A DNA stretch of 64,000 nucleotides from Deinococcus sp. LM3 (GTDB taxonomy: Bacteria > Deinococcota > Deinococci > Deinococcales > Deinococcaceae). This document shows, in pieces, positions 8,677-19,489 of the stretch. The notes under the pieces are model-generated. The model was not told the origin of the DNA, did no database searches, and saw only the letters and a list, made by a program, of their open reading frames with translations. Each line of letters opens with the position of its first letter. Position 1 is the first letter of the stretch. The stretch spans positions 2,258,501 through 2,322,500 of the forward strand of contig NZ_MUFV01000001.1 in NCBI RefSeq assembly GCF_002017875.1, given 5' to 3'. The position numbers and the translations under genes were made by a program.

Positions 8677-9761
8677 CGAACCCCACCCCCACGCCCGCCC
8701 ACACCCGCGCCGCCCACCCCCGCCGCCTGCACCTGCTGAGCGCCGCGCTGCTGCTGGCCGTCGCCCCGGCCGCCAGAGCCCAGAGCACCCAGGTCATCAG
8801 CGGCGGCACCGCCGTGACCGCCGCCCTGAAGACCGGGGCCGACGTGAACACCGCGCAGGCCAACCTGACCAAGGCGCAGGCCGCCAACCGCGCCGCGCAG
8901 GCCGACCCCGCCACCCTGGCCGCCGGGAAACTGAACGCGAAGAACGCCGAGACGCTGGCCCAGGCCACGCTGCGCGGCGCGAAACTCGCGGCACTCCAGA
9001 ACACCATCGGCGCGTACAACGCCCTGCTGGAGGCGCAGGAGAACGTGGAACTCCAGACCCTGCAGACCCAGGTGGACCAGAAGGCCGTGCAGGTCGCGCA
9101 GGTGAAACTGGGCATCGGGAACGCCACCACCCTGGACGTGCAGAACGCGCAGAACACCCTGAGCGGTAGCCAGCAGACCCTCGCCGACGCCCGCGCGCAG
9201 GTGAACCTCGCCGCCGCGAAACTCGGCACGCTGACGGGCCTGGGCAGCGGCGTGCGCGCCGGCAGCGTCATCACGGCCCCCAAACTGGGCGTCTCCCTGA
9301 GCACCCTGCAGAACAACCTGAGTGGCCTGAGCAGCCTCGTGAGTGCTGCAAACGACCTGAGCAGCGCGCAGCTGACCGTGAAACTCGCCGACAACGACTT
9401 CACGCCTGCCCGCACCCTCCAGGACGCCCGGACCACCCTGGCCAACGCGCAGCGCAGCGCCGACACCGCTGGCAAGAACGCGCAGCAGGCCCTGGCCAGC
9501 GCCTACCAGAGCGCCCAGAACGCCGCCGAACTGCTGGTCGTCGCGCAGAGCCGCGAGACCGCCGCGCAGAAAACCTACACGCAGGACGCCGCCCGCCTGA
9601 AGAGCGGCACCATCAGCGCCGTCGAGTTGCAGAACACCCAGCTGACCCTGAAAAAAGCGCAGTTCAGCCGACTGCAGGCGCAGAACAACCTGACCGAGGC
9701 GCTGGCCGCGCTGTCCGTCGCCGCCGGGCAGAACCTGACCGGCATCGGGGGAACACTGTGA
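8673..9761 (+). CDS. TolC-like protein (second of two)
   Basis: 362 residues, starting at an ATGA overlap with the gene before. Signal peptide (about 10-36, ending ARAQ). A long Ala/Gln/Asn helical region resembles one TolC half-repeat set, and it is about 120 residues shorter than its neighbour. Two adjacent TolC-like genes in one operon are unusual, as TolC normally works as a homotrimer. They could form a mixed channel or serve two steps. The next gene starts at a GTGA overlap. Confidence 0.75.
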   Translation: MTNPTPTPAHTRAAHPRRLHLLSAALLLAVAPAARAQSTQVISGGTAVTAALKTGADVNTAQANLTKAQAANRAAQADPATLAAGKLNAKNAETLAQATLRGAKLAALQNTIGAYNALLEAQENVELQTLQTQVDQKAVQVAQVKLGIGNATTLDVQNAQNTLSGSQQTLADARAQVNLAAAKLGTLTGLGSGVRAGSVITAPKLGVSLSTLQNNLSGLSSLVSAANDLSSAQLTVKLADNDFTPARTLQDARTTLANAQRSADTAGKNAQQALASAYQSAQNAAELLVVAQSRETAAQKTYTQDAARLKSGTISAVELQNTQLTLKKAQFSRLQAQNNLTEALAALSVAAGQNLTGIGGTL

Positions 9762-11146
9762 GCGCCGCCGCCGTCCGGACGGACCGCCCGGCCCGCCGCG
9801 CCCGCTGGCCGTGGATCGTGGGCGGCCTGCTGCTGATCGGCGCGGTCGGCGGGACCGTCGCCTACCGCGCCCGCAGCGCCGACCCCACCCAGGTGGTCGC
9901 CACGACCACCACCGCCCGCGCCGAGCAGGGCGTGATCCGGGTGTCCGTCAGCGGCCCCGGCACGCTGGAAGCCGCGCAGACCCGCACGGTCGGCGCGGAC
10001 CTGACCGCCACGGTCGGCGCGGTCCCGGCCGTCGGTGAGCGCGTCACGCGGGGGCAGCTGATCACCACCCTGAGCAGCGACACGGTCGAGCAGAACGTGG
10101 CGTCGGCGCAGCTGAACCTCGACAAGGCCCGCGCCGGACTGGACGCCACGCGCGCCTCGCAGGCCAGCAGCGCCGCGCAGCGCCAGAGCAGCGTCACCAG
10201 CGCCCGGAATTCCCTCACGCAGGCGCAGCAGGCCCTCGCGGATGCCCAGCGCACCCTCGGCGGTCAGCAGGAACTGGCCGCCATCGGGGCACTCAGCGCC
10301 TCGGCCCTGGCAGACGCGCAGTCGGCCGTGGTGAAAGCGCAGCAGACCGTCGACAGCGCCCGCGCCAGCCTGAGCGCCGCGCAGACCCAGGCCAGCACCG
10401 GCGCGGCCAGCGACGCGCAGAACCTGCGCAGCCAGCAGATCGCCGTGCAGCAGGCCCAGGACAGCCTGGAGGCCGCGCAGCAGGACCGCGCGGACCTGAA
10501 GGTGTACGCCCCCATCACCGGGGTGGTCAGCACCGTCGCCGCCACCGAGGGCACCGTCGTGAACAGCGGCGCGACCATCCTGACCGTCCTGGACGACAGC
10601 ACCCTGAACCTGCCCGTGCAGATCGACGAGACCGAGATCGCCGGGGTGAAGGTCGGCCAGAGCGCCGAGGTGACCCTGGACGCCTTCGACGGGCAGACCT
10701 TCACCGGCAAGGTCGTGCGCGTCTCGCCCGGCGCGACCGCCAGCAGCGGCATCAGCGTGTTCACCGCCACCGTGGGGCTCGCCAACCCCGACGGGCAGCT
10801 GCGCTCCGGCATGACCGCCGAGGCCGAGATCATCCAGAGCGAGGAATCCGGCCTGCTCGTTCCCAGCCGGGCCATTCAGAGCGTACGCGGCCGCAGTTAC
10901 GTGCAGCTGCCCACCGCCGAGGGTGCCGCCGAGGGCGAACCGGTGCGGGTCGAGACCGGCGCGACCGACGGCACGAACACGGTCATCACCAGCGGCCTGG
11001 AACGCGGGCAGCAGGTCGTCGTGCCCGGCGCGGCCAGCGGCGCCGCTACCCGCACCCGCCAGGAAAACGGGCAGGGACAGGGCGCCCGGGGCGGCACGGG
11101 CATCGGCGGGCTGCCGATCCCCGGCGTGGGCGGAGGCAGACCGTGA
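9758..11146 (+). CDS. MacA-like periplasmic adaptor (membrane fusion protein)
   Basis: 462 residues, GTG start overlapping the previous stop. A single N-terminal membrane anchor (about 20-40) is followed by a split biotinyl-lipoyl domain (about 65-110), a long coiled-coil hairpin (about 110-245) and beta-barrel domains (about 270-400). The tail is Gly/Gln-rich. This is the HlyD/MacA layout that joins an inner-membrane ABC pump to a TolC channel. ATPase and permease genes follow at once, so it belongs to a MacAB-TolC type exporter. Confidence 0.9.
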   Translation: MSAAAVRTDRPARRARWPWIVGGLLLIGAVGGTVAYRARSADPTQVVATTTTARAEQGVIRVSVSGPGTLEAAQTRTVGADLTATVGAVPAVGERVTRGQLITTLSSDTVEQNVASAQLNLDKARAGLDATRASQASSAAQRQSSVTSARNSLTQAQQALADAQRTLGGQQELAAIGALSASALADAQSAVVKAQQTVDSARASLSAAQTQASTGAASDAQNLRSQQIAVQQAQDSLEAAQQDRADLKVYAPITGVVSTVAATEGTVVNSGATILTVLDDSTLNLPVQIDETEIAGVKVGQSAEVTLDAFDGQTFTGKVVRVSPGATASSGISVFTATVGLANPDGQLRSGMTAEAEIIQSEESGLLVPSRAIQSVRGRSYVQLPTAEGAAEGEPVRVETGATDGTNTVITSGLERGQQVVVPGAASGAATRTRQENGQGQGARGGTGIGGLPIPGVGGGRP

Positions 11147-11940
11147 GCGCCCACGCGAACGCTCATGCGAACACCGGGCCGGTCGTGGATATCCGCGACG
11201 TGCGCAAGGTGTACGAGCAGGGCGACGTGATCTTCGAGGCCCTCAAGGGCGTCAGCGTGCAGATCGAGCAGGGCGAGATGGTCGCCCTGATGGGACCGTC
11301 CGGCAGCGGCAAGACCACCCTGATGCAGGTCATCGGTCTGCTCGACCGGCCCAGCAGCGGCTCGTACCGCCTGGCCGGGCGGGACGTGACCACCCTCAGC
11401 GAGAACGAACGCGCCGAGGCCCGCAACACCGACATCGGCTTCGTCTTTCAGGCCTTTCACCTGCTGCCGCGCCTGAGCCTCGTCGAGAACGTCGAGGTGC
11501 CCCTCACGTACGCCGGCGTGCCGCCCCGCGAACGCCGCGAGCGGGCCATGCAGGTCCTGGCGCGCGTGGGACTGGCCGACAAGGCCCGCAACCTGCCCAG
11601 CCAGATCAGCGGCGGCCAGAAGCAGCGCGTGGCGGTCGCCCGCGCCCTGGCGGGCCGTCCGCGCCTGCTGCTGGCCGACGAACCCACCGGGAACCTCGAC
11701 ACCCGCACCAGCGAGGAGGTCATGGGTCTGTTCAGCGCCCTGCACGCCGAGGGCACCACCGTCGTGATCGTCACGCACGAGGACGACATCGGCGCGTACG
11801 CCGAGAGGGTCATCCGCGTGCGTGACGGATTGATCGAATCCGACCGCCGCCAGACGCCCCGCACGTCCATGACCCACCACGCGCCCCCCCACCTGCCCGG
11901 CCAACAGTCCGGCGCGGCGCCCAGCGGGGGTCAGCCGTGA
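11143..11940 (+). CDS. MacB-type ABC transporter ATP-binding protein
   Basis: 265 residues, GTG overlapping the previous stop. Walker A GPSGSGKTT (about 50-58), Q-loop, signature SGGQKQR, Walker B LLLADEPTGNLD and a switch His are all present. The sequence is typical of the LolD/MacB lobe. The last 35 residues are a Pro/His-rich tail. In E. coli MacB ATPase and permease are one protein; here they are two genes, coupled at GTGA. Substrate is unknown; MacAB pumps export macrolides, lipopeptides or haem-related compounds in other species. Confidence 0.93.
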   Translation: MSAHANAHANTGPVVDIRDVRKVYEQGDVIFEALKGVSVQIEQGEMVALMGPSGSGKTTLMQVIGLLDRPSSGSYRLAGRDVTTLSENERAEARNTDIGFVFQAFHLLPRLSLVENVEVPLTYAGVPPRERRERAMQVLARVGLADKARNLPSQISGGQKQRVAVARALAGRPRLLLADEPTGNLDTRTSEEVMGLFSALHAEGTTVVIVTHEDDIGAYAERVIRVRDGLIESDRRQTPRTSMTHHAPPHLPGQQSGAAPSGGQP

Positions 11941-13298
11941 CAGCCGCTGATCAGCCGGCCGGGAAGGCCACCCCCGATCAGCCGGCCGGGGAGCCCACTG
12001 CCCAGACCGCCGTACCGGCCGCCACTCCGGCTCCCCGGCGGCGGGGCGGCATCGGCCTGGGCGGCGCGTTCACCATCGCGTGGCGCGCCATCGTCGGCAC
12101 GCCGCTGCGGTCGGTTCTCACGGCGCTGGGCGTGATCATCGGCGTGGCCGCCGTCGTCGCCCTGACCGCCATCGGGCAGGGCAGCACCGCCGGGGTCACC
12201 AAGAACCTCGAGAGCCTGGGCACCAACCTGCTGACCGTGCAGAGCGCCCGTGGCAGCACCGGCGGCGGCAGCCTGGTCCGCGCCGGCCCCCGGCAGACCA
12301 TCACCGTCGAGGACGCCGAGGCCCTGGCTGCCGCCTTCCCGGACCGCGTGGTGGGCGTCGCCCCCACCGTGAACAGCAACGTGCAGGCCAAGGTCGGCAC
12401 GAACAACGCCCAGGTCAGCGTCCTGGGCACCTGGCCCGCCTACGAGACGGTGCGTAACAGCCCGGTCGAGGCCGGCGCGTACTTCACGGACGCCGACAAC
12501 AAGAGCCGCAAACGGGTCGCCGTGATCGGGTATCAGGTCCTGACCGACCTGTGGGGCGAGGGCGCTGCGCCCGAGCAGGCCATCGGGCAGAAAGTCCGGC
12601 TGGGCAGCGTGTCCTTCACCGTGACCGGCGTCCTGCCCGACAAGGGCGCCACCGGCTTCGGGAACGCCAACAGTCAGGTACTCGTGCCGCTCGGCACGTA
12701 CCTGCAACGCTTCGCGCGGACCAACAGCGCGAGCGGCGAACCCACCGTCAGCAGCGTCTACCTCCAGGCGGTCAGTGCCGACGACCTCAGCGCGCTGCAG
12801 GCGGACGTGACCGACCTGCTCAGCACCCGCCACGAACAGACCGACCCCGAGAACCTGGACTTCCAGGTGCAGAACCAGGCGGACAGCCTCGCCAGCCTCA
12901 ACAGCGTCACATCCACCCTGACCCTGCTCGTCGGCGCGATCGCCGGGATCAGCCTGCTGGTGGGCGGCATCGGCATCATGAACATCATGCTGGTGTCCGT
13001 CACGGAACGCACCCGCGAGATCGGCGTCCGCAAGGCCCTGGGCGCCAAGCCCCGCGACATCCTCACGCAGTTCCTGGTCGAGGCCAGCCTGCTGTCCATC
13101 AGCGGCGGCGTGATCGGCATCCTGCTCGGCGTGGGCGTGGCGTACCTGGGGAACCTCGCGGGCATCGCCCCGGTGTTCAGCCCGACCCCCATGGTCGTCG
13201 CGTTCCTGTTCAGCGCCCTGGTCGGCGTGTTCTTCGGGTACTACCCGGCCGCCCGCGCCGCCCGCCTCGACCCCGTCGATTCCCTGCGCTACGAGTAA
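11937..13298 (+). CDS. MacB-type ABC transporter permease (FtsX family)
   Basis: 453 residues. A Pro/Ala-rich cytoplasmic N-terminus (about 1-40), first membrane helix (about 55-80), a large periplasmic domain (about 85-325), then three more helices with the FtsX signature region (IMLVSVTERTREIGVRKALG). The gene ends at TAA 13296-13298, and this stop triplet is also the left target duplication of a MITE copy. It is the last gene of the efflux operon; the repeat separates it from the next gene. Confidence 0.93.
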   Translation: MTAADQPAGKATPDQPAGEPTAQTAVPAATPAPRRRGGIGLGGAFTIAWRAIVGTPLRSVLTALGVIIGVAAVVALTAIGQGSTAGVTKNLESLGTNLLTVQSARGSTGGGSLVRAGPRQTITVEDAEALAAAFPDRVVGVAPTVNSNVQAKVGTNNAQVSVLGTWPAYETVRNSPVEAGAYFTDADNKSRKRVAVIGYQVLTDLWGEGAAPEQAIGQKVRLGSVSFTVTGVLPDKGATGFGNANSQVLVPLGTYLQRFARTNSASGEPTVSSVYLQAVSADDLSALQADVTDLLSTRHEQTDPENLDFQVQNQADSLASLNSVTSTLTLLVGAIAGISLLVGGIGIMNIMLVSVTERTREIGVRKALGAKPRDILTQFLVEASLLSISGGVIGILLGVGVAYLGNLAGIAPVFSPTPMVVAFLFSALVGVFFGYYPAARAARLDPVDSLRYE

Positions 13299-13453
13299 TG
13301 CGGACTCCGTTTGTTTCGCTGACAATCCGGAACTTCACCGGATTGCCAGCTCCACGTCCGGAACCCGCCCTGCTCCCACTCTGCGGGGCAGCTCTACGAG
13401 TCGCATCCGCTCGGACCCAGCGGGTTTTGCAACCCATTCAATCGGAGTCCGTA
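13299..13453 (+). mobile_element. MITE copy A (155 bp variant)
   Basis: Ends TGCGGACTCCG and CGGAGTCCGTA form terminal inverted repeats. The target duplication is TAA on both sides (13296-13298 and 13454-13456); the left one is the permease stop codon. This copy carries a 21-base internal insert relative to the 134 bp form. It holds two internal hairpins and no open reading frame. Confidence 0.85.
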
Positions 13454-13496
13454 TAACCGCACCCTCATTCCCCCGCACCACCCAAGGAGAATCACC

Positions 13497-14066
13497 ATGA
13501 ACAAGAACCTGACTGCCCGCCTCGTTCCCGCCGCTCTCACCCTGACCGCCCTGACCCTGGGGGCCGCCTCCGCGCAGCAGAGCGCCCAGCGCCAGATGAC
13601 CCCGGAGATGCAGGCCCGCCTGAAAGCCATGCAGCCCGTCACGGACCTCGCGCAGACCGTACGCCTGCTCCCCGACCTGGAAAAGAACAAGGCCACGGCC
13701 CTGAGCAAGGCGCAGGCCGCGCAACTGCTGCCCATCCTGACCACCCTTCAGAAGGCGGCAGCCGTGCAGCCCAACGACGCCAAGAAATACCTCACGCAGA
13801 TTGAAGACAAGATTCTGACCAGCAAGCAACTCACGGCCCTGGACGGCCTGTTCCTGAAAGCCGAGAAGGAACGCGAGGCACAGCGTGCCCAGCGGCAGAA
13901 CACCCAGGGCCAGGGCGGCGGCAACCGCCCCGCCGGGCAGGGTGTCGGCCGCCCCGACCAGAACGGACAGGGTCAGGGCGGGCAGCCCGGTCAGGTCAAC
14001 CCCTTCAAGCAGGACCGGCTGGCCGACGGGCTGAAAGCCTATGTGGCCCTCCTGAAGAAGAAGTAA
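13497..14066 (+). CDS. Small secreted helical protein, unknown function
   Basis: 189 residues. ATG 13497 has AAGGAG eight bases upstream. A signal peptide (1-23, ending ASAQQ) is followed by an Ala/Gln/Lys helical region (about 30-130) and a Gly/Gln/Asn/Pro-rich low-complexity segment (about 132-170). A short helical end with three lysines closes the protein. No family is recognised. It lies downstream of the efflux operon on the same strand, but a MITE lies between them. Confidence 0.75.
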   Translation: MNKNLTARLVPAALTLTALTLGAASAQQSAQRQMTPEMQARLKAMQPVTDLAQTVRLLPDLEKNKATALSKAQAAQLLPILTTLQKAAAVQPNDAKKYLTQIEDKILTSKQLTALDGLFLKAEKEREAQRAQRQNTQGQGGGNRPAGQGVGRPDQNGQGQGGQPGQVNPFKQDRLADGLKAYVALLKKK

Positions 14067-14081
14067 CCCCCGCGCGCCGGT

Positions 14082-14126
14082 AAGCAGGAGGCCCCCACCC
14101 GTATCAGCGGTGGGGGCCTCCTGCTT
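14082..14126. terminator. Bidirectional terminator
   Basis: Perfect 18 bp inverted repeat (arms 14082-14099 and 14109-14126) between convergent genes; it can end both. Confidence 0.85.
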
Positions 14127-14142
14127 GTGTCGCTTCAGCGGG

Positions 14143-15660
14143 TCATTCCCACTCGATGGTCGCCGGGGGTTTGCCCGTGATGTCGTACACCACGCGGTTG
14201 ACCTCGTGCACCTGGTTCACGATGCGGTTGCTCATGGTCGCCAGGAAATCGTACGGGAGGCGCGCCCATTCGGCGGTCATGAAGTCGTCGGTGGTCACGG
14301 CCCGCAGCGCCACCGTGAACGAGTACGTGCGTTCGTCGCCCATCACGCCGACCGACTGGATGGGCGTGAGGATCGCCAGCGCCTGGGAACAGCCGTCGTA
14401 CAGCCCGAACTCGCGCAGGCCGCTGATGAAGATGTCGTCCACGCGGCGCAGGATGTCCAGCTTCTCCTCGCTGATCGCGCCCAGGCAACGGATAGCCAGC
14501 CCCGGCCCCGGGAAGGGGTGGCGCATCCGCACGGCGTCCGGCAGGCCCAGCAGGCGCGCGATCTCGCGGACCTCGTCCTTGAACAGCGTGCGGAACGGCT
14601 CGACCAGCTTGAACGCCAGATCGTCGGGCAGGCCGCCCACGTTGTGGTGGCTCTTGATGTTCGCGGCGCCCTCGCCCCCGGCGGACTCGATCACGTCCGG
14701 GTACAGGGTGCCCTGCGCCAGGAAATCGAAGGGGCCGTGCGTGCGGGCCTCGCGTTCGAAGGCGCGGATGAACTCGCGGCCGATGATCTTGCGTTTCTGC
14801 TCGGGGTCCGACACGCCGCCGAGCGCCGCCATGAACTCGGTGCGGGCGTCCACGGTGATCAGGTTCACGCCCAGGGGTCGCAGGGCTGCCTCGACCTGCT
14901 CGCGTTCACCGAGGCGCAGCAGGCCGTGGTCGATGAACACGGCGGTCAGGCGTTCGCCCACCGCGCGGGCCAGCAGCAGGCCCAGCGTGCTGGAGTCCAC
15001 GCCCCCGCTGATGGCCAGCAGTACCCGGCCGTCCCCGACCTGTGTGCGCACGTCCGCGATCAGCTCGTCGATGATGTGCTCGGCCGTCCAGTCGCGCTTC
15101 ACGCCGCAGATATCCAGGAAGTTGCCCAGCAGCTGCCCGCCCTTGGGCGTGTGCACCACTTCCGGGTGGAACTGCACGCCGTAACGGCGCGTGACCGTGT
15201 TCTCGATGGCCGTGACGGGCGTGTCGGCGGTCTGCGCGACGACCTCGTAGCCCTCGGGCAGCGCCGTGACCGAGTCGCTGTGGCTCATCCAGGCGACGAA
15301 CTCGCCCTGAATCCCGGCGAACAGCTGCCCGCCGTAACTGGTCAGGTCGGCCTTGCCGTACTCGCGTTTCCCGGCGCGTTTCACGTCGCCGCCCGCCTGC
15401 TGCGCCAGGAACTGCATGCCGTAGCACACGCCCAGCACCGGCACGTCCAGGTCCAGCACGCCCGGCGCGGGCTTGGGGGCGTTCTCGTCGTACACGCTGC
15501 TGGGGCCGCCCGACAGCACGATCCCCTGCGGGTTCTCCTGCAGGATGCGCTCCAGGGGCGCGCTGCCGGGAAGGATCACGCTGTACGCCCCGAGTTCACG
15601 GAACCGCCGCGCGATCAGACGCGTGAATTGACTGCCGAAATCCAGAATGACAACGCTCAT
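14143..15660 (-). CDS. guaA: GMP synthase (glutamine-hydrolysing)
   Basis: Converts XMP to GMP with glutamine and ATP, the last step of GMP synthesis. 505 residues from ATG 15660, which gives the canonical MSVVILDFGSQFTRLIARR. The N-terminal class I amidotransferase has the nucleophile in GVCYGMQ and its His/Glu partners (HPEV). The ATP pyrophosphatase P-loop is SGGVDSS, and the C-terminal dimer domain ends in the conserved GKPPATIEWE. A CACAAT -10-like box lies seven bases before the ATG. Confidence 0.98.
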   Translation of the reverse strand: MSVVILDFGSQFTRLIARRFRELGAYSVILPGSAPLERILQENPQGIVLSGGPSSVYDENAPKPAPGVLDLDVPVLGVCYGMQFLAQQAGGDVKRAGKREYGKADLTSYGGQLFAGIQGEFVAWMSHSDSVTALPEGYEVVAQTADTPVTAIENTVTRRYGVQFHPEVVHTPKGGQLLGNFLDICGVKRDWTAEHIIDELIADVRTQVGDGRVLLAISGGVDSSTLGLLLARAVGERLTAVFIDHGLLRLGEREQVEAALRPLGVNLITVDARTEFMAALGGVSDPEQKRKIIGREFIRAFEREARTHGPFDFLAQGTLYPDVIESAGGEGAANIKSHHNVGGLPDDLAFKLVEPFRTLFKDEVREIARLLGLPDAVRMRHPFPGPGLAIRCLGAISEEKLDILRRVDDIFISGLREFGLYDGCSQALAILTPIQSVGVMGDERTYSFTVALRAVTTDDFMTAEWARLPYDFLATMSNRIVNQVHEVNRVVYDITGKPPATIEWE

Positions 15661-15745
15661 CACCCTGATTGTGTCACGCGGCCGGGCCACAGGCGTCCCG
15701 CCGGGGCAGACGGGTCTGCCGCCGGTGGCCCCCGCCTGTGCAGCC

Positions 15746-17644
15746 CTACTCTCCGAGGACGATCTCCTTGCGGGTCTCGCGTGGCACGGTCACGCTCAGG
15801 GTGCCCGGCGCGTACCCGCTGGCCGTGACGGTCAGGCGGTACGTGCCGCTCACCGGGAACAGCACCCGCCCCGGCGCGCTCCCGAACTCCTGCCCCGGCG
15901 TGAGGTTCGCGTCGGCCGGGGCGTCCTGCACGGTCAGGGCCAGCCGGACGTTCCCGCCGCCCTGCACGATGAACTCGACCGGGCAACACGGACTGGCCTC
16001 CGCTGCACCTGACACCGCGCCCTCTGACATTGTGTCCTCTGGCACTGCGCCGCCCGTGGTCGGGACGCTCGCCGCGACGGACCGCACCCGCGCGTCCCCC
16101 GACCCCGGACCGCGCAGCGCCCACCACGTCCCGCCGATCAGCAGGGCCAGCGCCGCCACCAGCAGCGCCCAGCGGGGCCAGCGCCGCCGGACGGGCGGGG
16201 CGGCCGGCGCCTCGCGCACCACCCGCCACGAATCGTCCTCGTCCCAACCGATCCGGATCGGGTCGCCCGGCGCACGCCGGGCCGGCAGGCGCGGCGCGGG
16301 TTCCGGCTCGGGTTCCGGCAGCGGATCGCGCCGCAGGCCCGGCGGCAGGCGGTCCACGTCCCGCAGGTTCAGGCGGCGCGGCAGTCCCCCGCCGCTGCCC
16401 TCCGTGACTCCATCGTTCCCGCCGGGGCCGTCACTCCCGCTGGCCGGTGTCCAGGCGGGCAGGTCCTCGCCGTCCGCTCCGCCGAAACCGATCCGGACGG
16501 TCCGGGCGGCAACGGGCGGTTCCTGCTGGTCGCGGCGTTGCGCGGCGCGGCGCGCGGCGGCCGCCTGGGCGTCCAGGATGGCCTGAGCGCGGCGTTCCTC
16601 GTTCTGACGGCGGCGGCGTTCCTGCGGCGTTTCCGGTTCCGGCGCGGCCCCGGCCTCCACGACCGGCGCGCCCGGCTTGGTCAGCGCGACCGGATCACCC
16701 GGTTCGACCGGATCGCCTAGCACGATGGGAGAGCCGTCGTGGGCGGCCCCGGCGTCCGGCGCGGGGGGCTCCACAGTGGCACCCGTCTCCACAGGCGCGC
16801 CCGTTTCTGCCGCCGCACTCGCCGCAGCCACAGGGTCCGCGGGGGCTTGCCCGGAAGTGGGGGAGGGCGGCGTGCGGCTCAGCCACTCGGTCTCCACCGG
16901 GGCCGACGGCGGCCCGGGCAGTCTGGCCGCCGCTTCTGCCTGGGCGTGCGGGGCCTGTGGCCGTGTCGGCTCTGACGGTGCCGCCTCCGGCACTGGCCTT
17001 TCCGGTAGTGGCGCTGCCGGTAGTGGCGCTGCCGGTAGTGGCGTGGCCGGCGGCAGTGGCTGGGCAGGCAGTGGGTCGGCCGTGACCGGGGGCGCTGCCT
17101 GCGTGCCGGGCGTGGCGTTCAGGCGGCTCAGGGCCTGCGCGGCGCTCAGGGTGCCGGGCTGCTCGGCCAGCGGGCGCAGCGCCGCCGGCAGCGGCCCCAT
17201 CTCCGAGAGGATCACCGCCAGTGCGTACAGATCGTCGGCCGGCCCCGGATCCCCGCCCCACGGGAGGCCCGCGCCGGTCAGCAGCACGTGCCCGTCCACG
17301 CTCCACAGCTGCGCGGGGCTCAGGCCGCCGTGCACCACGCCCCGCCCGTGCAGCGCTGCCAGGGCACTCAGCGCGCCGCGCGCCGTGAGCAGCGCGTCCG
17401 AGGCCGGGCGGGCCTGCAGGGGCAACTCGGTCACGAGGTACCCGTGATCGCCGTCCACGCCGCTGTCCACCACCGGCAGCACGTGCGGATGTTCCGGCAG
17501 TTCCGGCAGCGCCGGAGGGTATGGCAGCACGTGCAGCAGCACCGGCATGCCCGTCAGGCGGTCCGTGGCACGCAGCGTCCGTACCGGACTGCCAGTCCGG
17601 CCCGGGAGTTCACGCGCGGCCACATAGGGGCCAATGGACTTCAT
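15746..17644 (-). CDS. Membrane pseudokinase with C-terminal PEGA domain
   Basis: 632 residues. The N-terminal 180 residues have a protein-kinase fold pattern but the catalytic residues are gone: the HRD-loop position reads HGGLSPAQLW, the DFG position reads LTGAGLPW, and no VAIK lysine is seen. A long Pro/Ala-rich linker (about 190-480) includes the repeat PLPAAPLPAAPLP. One membrane helix lies near 488-510, and the end is a PEGA-type domain (YRLTVTASGYAPGTLSV). The likely topology is kinase-like part in the cytoplasm and PEGA outside. It may be a scaffold or sensor rather than an enzyme. Confidence 0.8.
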   Translation of the reverse strand: MKSIGPYVAARELPGRTGSPVRTLRATDRLTGMPVLLHVLPYPPALPELPEHPHVLPVVDSGVDGDHGYLVTELPLQARPASDALLTARGALSALAALHGRGVVHGGLSPAQLWSVDGHVLLTGAGLPWGGDPGPADDLYALAVILSEMGPLPAALRPLAEQPGTLSAAQALSRLNATPGTQAAPPVTADPLPAQPLPPATPLPAAPLPAAPLPERPVPEAAPSEPTRPQAPHAQAEAAARLPGPPSAPVETEWLSRTPPSPTSGQAPADPVAAASAAAETGAPVETGATVEPPAPDAGAAHDGSPIVLGDPVEPGDPVALTKPGAPVVEAGAAPEPETPQERRRRQNEERRAQAILDAQAAAARRAAQRRDQQEPPVAARTVRIGFGGADGEDLPAWTPASGSDGPGGNDGVTEGSGGGLPRRLNLRDVDRLPPGLRRDPLPEPEPEPAPRLPARRAPGDPIRIGWDEDDSWRVVREAPAAPPVRRRWPRWALLVAALALLIGGTWWALRGPGSGDARVRSVAASVPTTGGAVPEDTMSEGAVSGAAEASPCCPVEFIVQGGGNVRLALTVQDAPADANLTPGQEFGSAPGRVLFPVSGTYRLTVTASGYAPGTLSVTVPRETRKEIVLGE

Positions 17645-17651
17645 CCCGAGC

Positions 17652-17657
17652 AGTATA
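17652..17657 (-). promoter_or_regulatory. -10 box of leaderless promoter for the pseudokinase
   Basis: Reads TATACT on the minus strand, seven bases before the ATG at 17644. Confidence 0.5.
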
Positions 17658-17762
17658 GGCCGCGCAGCGCGCCAGCAGACACGTTTACCGGCACGCCGGC
17701 CGCGCCGTACTGTGACCGCGTGGCTTGCCCTGCCCCGGTGGATGCGCTACTAATTGCGGGAT

Positions 17763-19477
<1,715 letters not shown>

Positions 19478-19489
19478 GGTCGTCCGGCC

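Noticed and set aside
11931..13325. 464-residue minus-strand open frame over the MacB permease
   Set aside because: Antisense of a clear permease; composition is that of a reversed membrane protein gene.
14110..15828. 572-residue plus-strand open frame over guaA
   Set aside because: Antisense of guaA; no start signal.
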